A DNA stretch of 64,000 nucleotides from assembly GCA_947561585.1 (NCBI GenBank), contig CANNZV010000515.1, positions 186,001 through 250,000 on the forward strand. Reading direction: 5' to 3'. Under the pieces are notes generated by a model that was not told the origin of the DNA, did no database searches, and worked only from the letters and a program-made list of their open reading frames with translations. Position 1 is the first letter of the stretch. Every line of letters starts with the position of its first letter. Of this stretch, positions 60,901-64,000 are shown piece after piece. The stretch is from Caprella mutica (lineage: Eukaryota > Arthropoda > Malacostraca > Amphipoda > Caprellidae). A program made the position numbers and the translations under genes.

Positions 60901-62580
60901 GTGCCAACTATAAATTGCAGAATTTTACACGTGCCAATTTATGAATTGTAGAATTGTATGATGAATTGTAAAGCAAATACATTTTTTGAGAATTTTTCCT
61001 AGTTATATCAGGTAAAGGATCTACCTACCACTTACACCCTTTACTCACAAATATTAGATAGATACTGTTAATGTTTAAATACTTTAACATGATGACACAG
61101 AAAAGTTTTACACAAGGTAGCACTTTGCGTTTCACGGATAATTGCCCTATAACTTTATATGCATATAACAATAATTACACGCACCATTTCCCAAAATGTT
61201 TTTTGGAATACTCGAGAAAAGAGCCACATAATGGGCAGCATTTTGAACCATCAAATATTCATAAATATTTACGGATATATCCTGCAATGCATGCACTTCA
61301 GATACAATTTAAGCCGCGACAGATAGAGAGACTCTGTATAAAATGTAATGTGACATTTCAACGAAGTAGTCATTCGGAGTAATCTTTTCGATGTAACATC
61401 AAGGGATGGAACTTGAATCTGCATGAAAAAATAGTTAAGAGATAAAGAGAAAACAGATGGCTGTTTTATTACAGACTACGCAAGATATGTTATTTTAAAC
61501 TATATATAATTATACAGGGTGCTTCATTTCTCGGGATGGCTAATAAATTGTACTGGTAGAATTCCTCTATAATTAACTACTATCAACTAGATCACTATAG
61601 AGCTTACTCCATTAAATAGGAGTCAAGATATGCATAGAAAACTGATGGCTATTTTATGGCAGACTATAACAAAATATGTTTCTTATACAATGTACCTCAT
61701 TACTCAGCTCTCTAATACTCAAATTGGTTCACTATACATGAATTCATTAAAAAGGAGTTTTACTGAACTATTGTCTTTACTATGTTTTATTTTAAATTCT
61801 CGAGTAGATCGGAGAACAAAAAAGGATTAAATTCCAATTAAATCTGAACATTTCTGGTTGAAAAAATATTTAATTCATAGAAATATTCATGATTATTTTA
61901 TTACTATTTAATCAGAAACGTTGGTTGCTAATTATTGTCGCTGAGATTATTGCTATCTGAATATTATCATTAATACTGAAATTCTAAGACTGTTTAAAAG
62001 TTTCATCTTTAATTATCATTTAATGTGGATGCAGTGATACAATAAGTTGGGAATAAATTTAATATTATTATTCCAATTAATATATAATGAATTACATTTA
62101 GCTGAATCTGTAATAATAATGATTCGAATTCTTAAAATATTATGAAAGAAATCATGAGAAGGATTTCATTTTCGTGGCTCTCGTTTTTTGGCTTTAAATG
62201 AAAGAATTTGGCCTTAATTTCACCTGGCTCTATAAGGTAGCTTCAACTGATAAATATATTTCAATAACAGAGGTCATTAGATTCAATATATTGGCGAGAA
62301 ATGTGTCCGGGAAGTATTGCATGCTCGTACCCTTTAATTCAACTTAAAAGAAGGAATGTCTCTTTTGCAGCGGAATTCAAGGAAGTAATGTTGTTGCGGG
62401 GGTATTATTGCACATTTTTTCTCAATTACGGTCAAGAGATAAAGAAACAGAGGTTGTAAAGAAGGTACATGGAAGGTAAAACTTACAGATACATACCACA
62501 CAATACAAAATGTACATAATAGAATGTATAGTTTGACTGAACCGTTCAATCGATCCATTACTTGTATCATGCATGAACAA
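57906..62580. other. 4.7 kb without a recognised gene
   Basis: Small frames only: plus-strand 61071-61382 (103 codons from ATG, with several Cys, ending CIKCNVTFQRSSHSE), plus 61630-61830, and minus-strand 62334-62627 (97 codons, hydrophobic). 59600-59830 is less AT-rich but shows no open frame or repeat. 61005-61060 (ATATCAGGTAAAGGATCTAC) resembles 34605-34630 and may be an old dispersed repeat. Confidence 0.3.
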
Positions 62581-62599
62581 AAGCTAACAATTACGAAAT

Positions 62600-63600
62600 A
62601 TATTGGTTTCATGATGATAATGTACAAAAAGTGCAGTCATTGTTCTTGTGGCATGTGTTAGTTGATTGTTTGTGTCCAGTTGTATAATTGGTGTAGGTAT
62701 TGTTGTGGCGTGTTTGAGCTGTGATGGAGTTTGTATGTGATGAGAGTATAGTGATGCCATCTCTGTATTTGTGTATACATGTTGAAGACTGTTGATCATA
62801 GGACGCCTCCTTATTGTACACGTATTTTCATGTGTCTGCGTTTTGATTTTATTCCGTTGAACCCATGTGTTGATTGTGTTGAAAGCTTTCGAAATGTCCA
62901 AAGCGACTGATATACAGTTGTTTGTGGTGGTTGTTTCATGTTGAAACCTTGTGAAATTGTATTGTTTATGATGTGGAATTCTGTGATGATGAAGTGTTAG
63001 ATATTGAACCAATGTTGAGGACTGTGGTGAGTGATGTTAGGTGTTATGTATGTGTTGAGGAGTATTATTTTTGGTGTTTAGGCGATGGGTGAGAGTAGTG
63101 TTCGAGATGAGCCTGCTTGATGTGTCTATGTTTGTGTCTTTGTTGGGTTTTGGAATAGAGATGACTTTCGCCAGTTTCCAAGTGTGTGGGATTTTGTTTG
63201 TGTTGAGGGCAAAGTTTTAGAATTTTGTGAGGTGTGTGATGGCATTTGTGCCTAGCTGTTTTATGTTGATGTTATCTGCGACTGTTGAATTTTTATTTTT
63301 GAATTATTTAATAGCGTATATTGTTTGAGAGCGAGTGACCTATTAGTGTGATTGTCTGTTTTCCTTGTTTCAGGGTGTGTTTGGGTTTTTTGATGTTTAC
63401 GAATTGTTTGTTGAAGTGCTCTGTATTTTATTAGTTTTTTTGCGGATGTTCGTATTCTTGAAGATTATGATGTTGTTTTGTATTTATTTTTTTGTTTGTT
63501 GTTAAGTTCTGCTATTGTTTTCTATATTACGCTTGTTGGTTTTGTGATCCCACTGATCATCTAGGATTCTAGATGGTGTTCCATAGAGATTCTTTGTGAT
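62600..63600 (-). pseudogene. Non-LTR retrotransposon (LINE) reverse transcriptase relic
   Basis: On the minus strand the pieces run in RT order. Near 63600-63420: linker-like NLYGTPSRILDDQWDHKTNK. Then EHFNKQFVNIKKPK (frame-shifted) at about 63420-63380, and ADNINIKQLGTNAITHLTKF followed by a stop. WKLAKVISIPKPNKD lies at 63180-63136, and motif A VALDISKAFNTIN has its Asp codon at 62896-62898. In another frame YRDGITILSSHT at 62767-62732 takes the place of the catalytic YADD motif. Stops lie at 63217-63219 and 63037-63039, with at least two frameshifts and a deletion between motifs A and C. The layout fits a LINE of the Jockey/I-like group; the clade is uncertain. It is clearly dead. The plus strand appears GT-rich because the minus strand is AC-rich coding sequence. 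Confidence 0.85.
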
Positions 63601-64000
63601 TTTTTCTTGCATTTTTGTGTCAATGTTCAACTTCGTTTAGTTGTGTAGAGTGCATGTTCCAAGTGTCTGTGTCCTGTGTAACTTTTATGTTGGTCCACTT
63701 TTTAAGATGTACTCGAAAAAAACGGTATTGGGTCCCCATTGCAGGAGACAAGGAAAATTTCCTTCCATTTCGACTGGAGAATCTCGTCGCACCCTAACAT
63801 CGAGCATACCGGAGAGTTTTAGGCAATATGTAGGTTTACTCACCTCAAATACCTTAATTCTGATTTTATTCAAAGTCTTACCTTAATAAAAAAGTGTCAA
63901 ATCCACATATACAAACACCTCGATTGATGCTACACTTTATCTCTACTGTATTGGTTTAAGCACTTTACATTAGCGAGCATAAGTTAAGGGACAGTGATAC
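63601..64000. other. Region upstream of the LINE relic
   Basis: 63601-63720 read on the minus strand may continue the LINE linker (HLKKWTNIKVTQDTDTWNMH…), but support is weak. 63730-64000 shows no gene I can support. Confidence 0.25.

Noticed and set aside
1..64000. tRNA, rRNA and snRNA genes
   Set aside because: I looked for B-box GGTTCGANTCC-type strings and known rRNA and snRNA landmarks on both strands and found no complete candidate; a covariance search would be decisive.

Overview
This is a eukaryotic, almost certainly metazoan (most likely arthropod) window: strongly AT-rich, no operon-like gene packing, a Penelope-like retroelement carrying a GIY-YIG endonuclease, a decayed LINE, many short inverted-repeat elements and very large minisatellite arrays. 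I found no host protein-coding gene I can recognise. The only long open frame (56479-57726) belongs to a retroelement. Most other open frames longer than 60 codons are by-products of tandem repeats or chance AT-rich frames; a few unexplained small ones are listed with low confidence.

Layout. 1-6.2 kb: a 217-bp hairpin, a 20/23-bp array with regularly spaced TGAGTCA motifs, a possible terminal exon and single-copy-looking DNA. 6.2-18.8 kb: a 212-bp inverted-repeat element with a Penelope-type trailer motif, three diverged copies of a ~500-bp dispersed repeat (two direct, one inverted), 28-bp and 16-bp arrays, and a diverged direct duplication. 18.8-24.1 kb: two foldback elements, FB1 and FB2, each about 1.8 kb with long inverted arms built partly of 19-20-bp tandem units. 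26.1-32.3 kb: a 4.6-kb array of ~49-50-bp units with a 1,189-bp higher-order period, then a 41-bp array. 34.6-36 kb: two inverted-repeat elements, one with an 8-bp near-perfect target duplication. 40-43 kb: a hairpin element, foldback FB3 and a 439-bp hairpin MITE with a perfect 8-bp target duplication. 43.1-48.5 kb: a one-armed FB1-like relic and three arrays (24, 23 and 21 bp). 52.4-54.1 kb: foldback FB4. 55.6-57.9 kb: a homogeneous 16-bp array and the Penelope-like element. 62.6-63.6 kb: a LINE reverse transcriptase relic on the minus strand.

The most interesting structure is the set of four foldback elements (18873-20733, 22304-24112, 41263-42353, 52455-54113). They share one plan: terminal arms, then inverted arrays of 15-20-bp units, then a non-coding centre. 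Each carries a different unit sequence. Their outer ends fall into two families: FB1/FB2 begin with YACCRTT-type ends flanked by TA, while FB3/FB4 begin with GGT(T)CTAGGA, end with GTGCAC plus one or two bases, and are flanked by 9-10-bp direct repeats. This suggests that short-unit arrays are repeatedly generated, replaced and inverted between conserved mobile ends. Tandem arrays make up roughly a fifth of the window by my addition of the coordinates below. No transposase is encoded here, so any mobilising enzyme must lie elsewhere.
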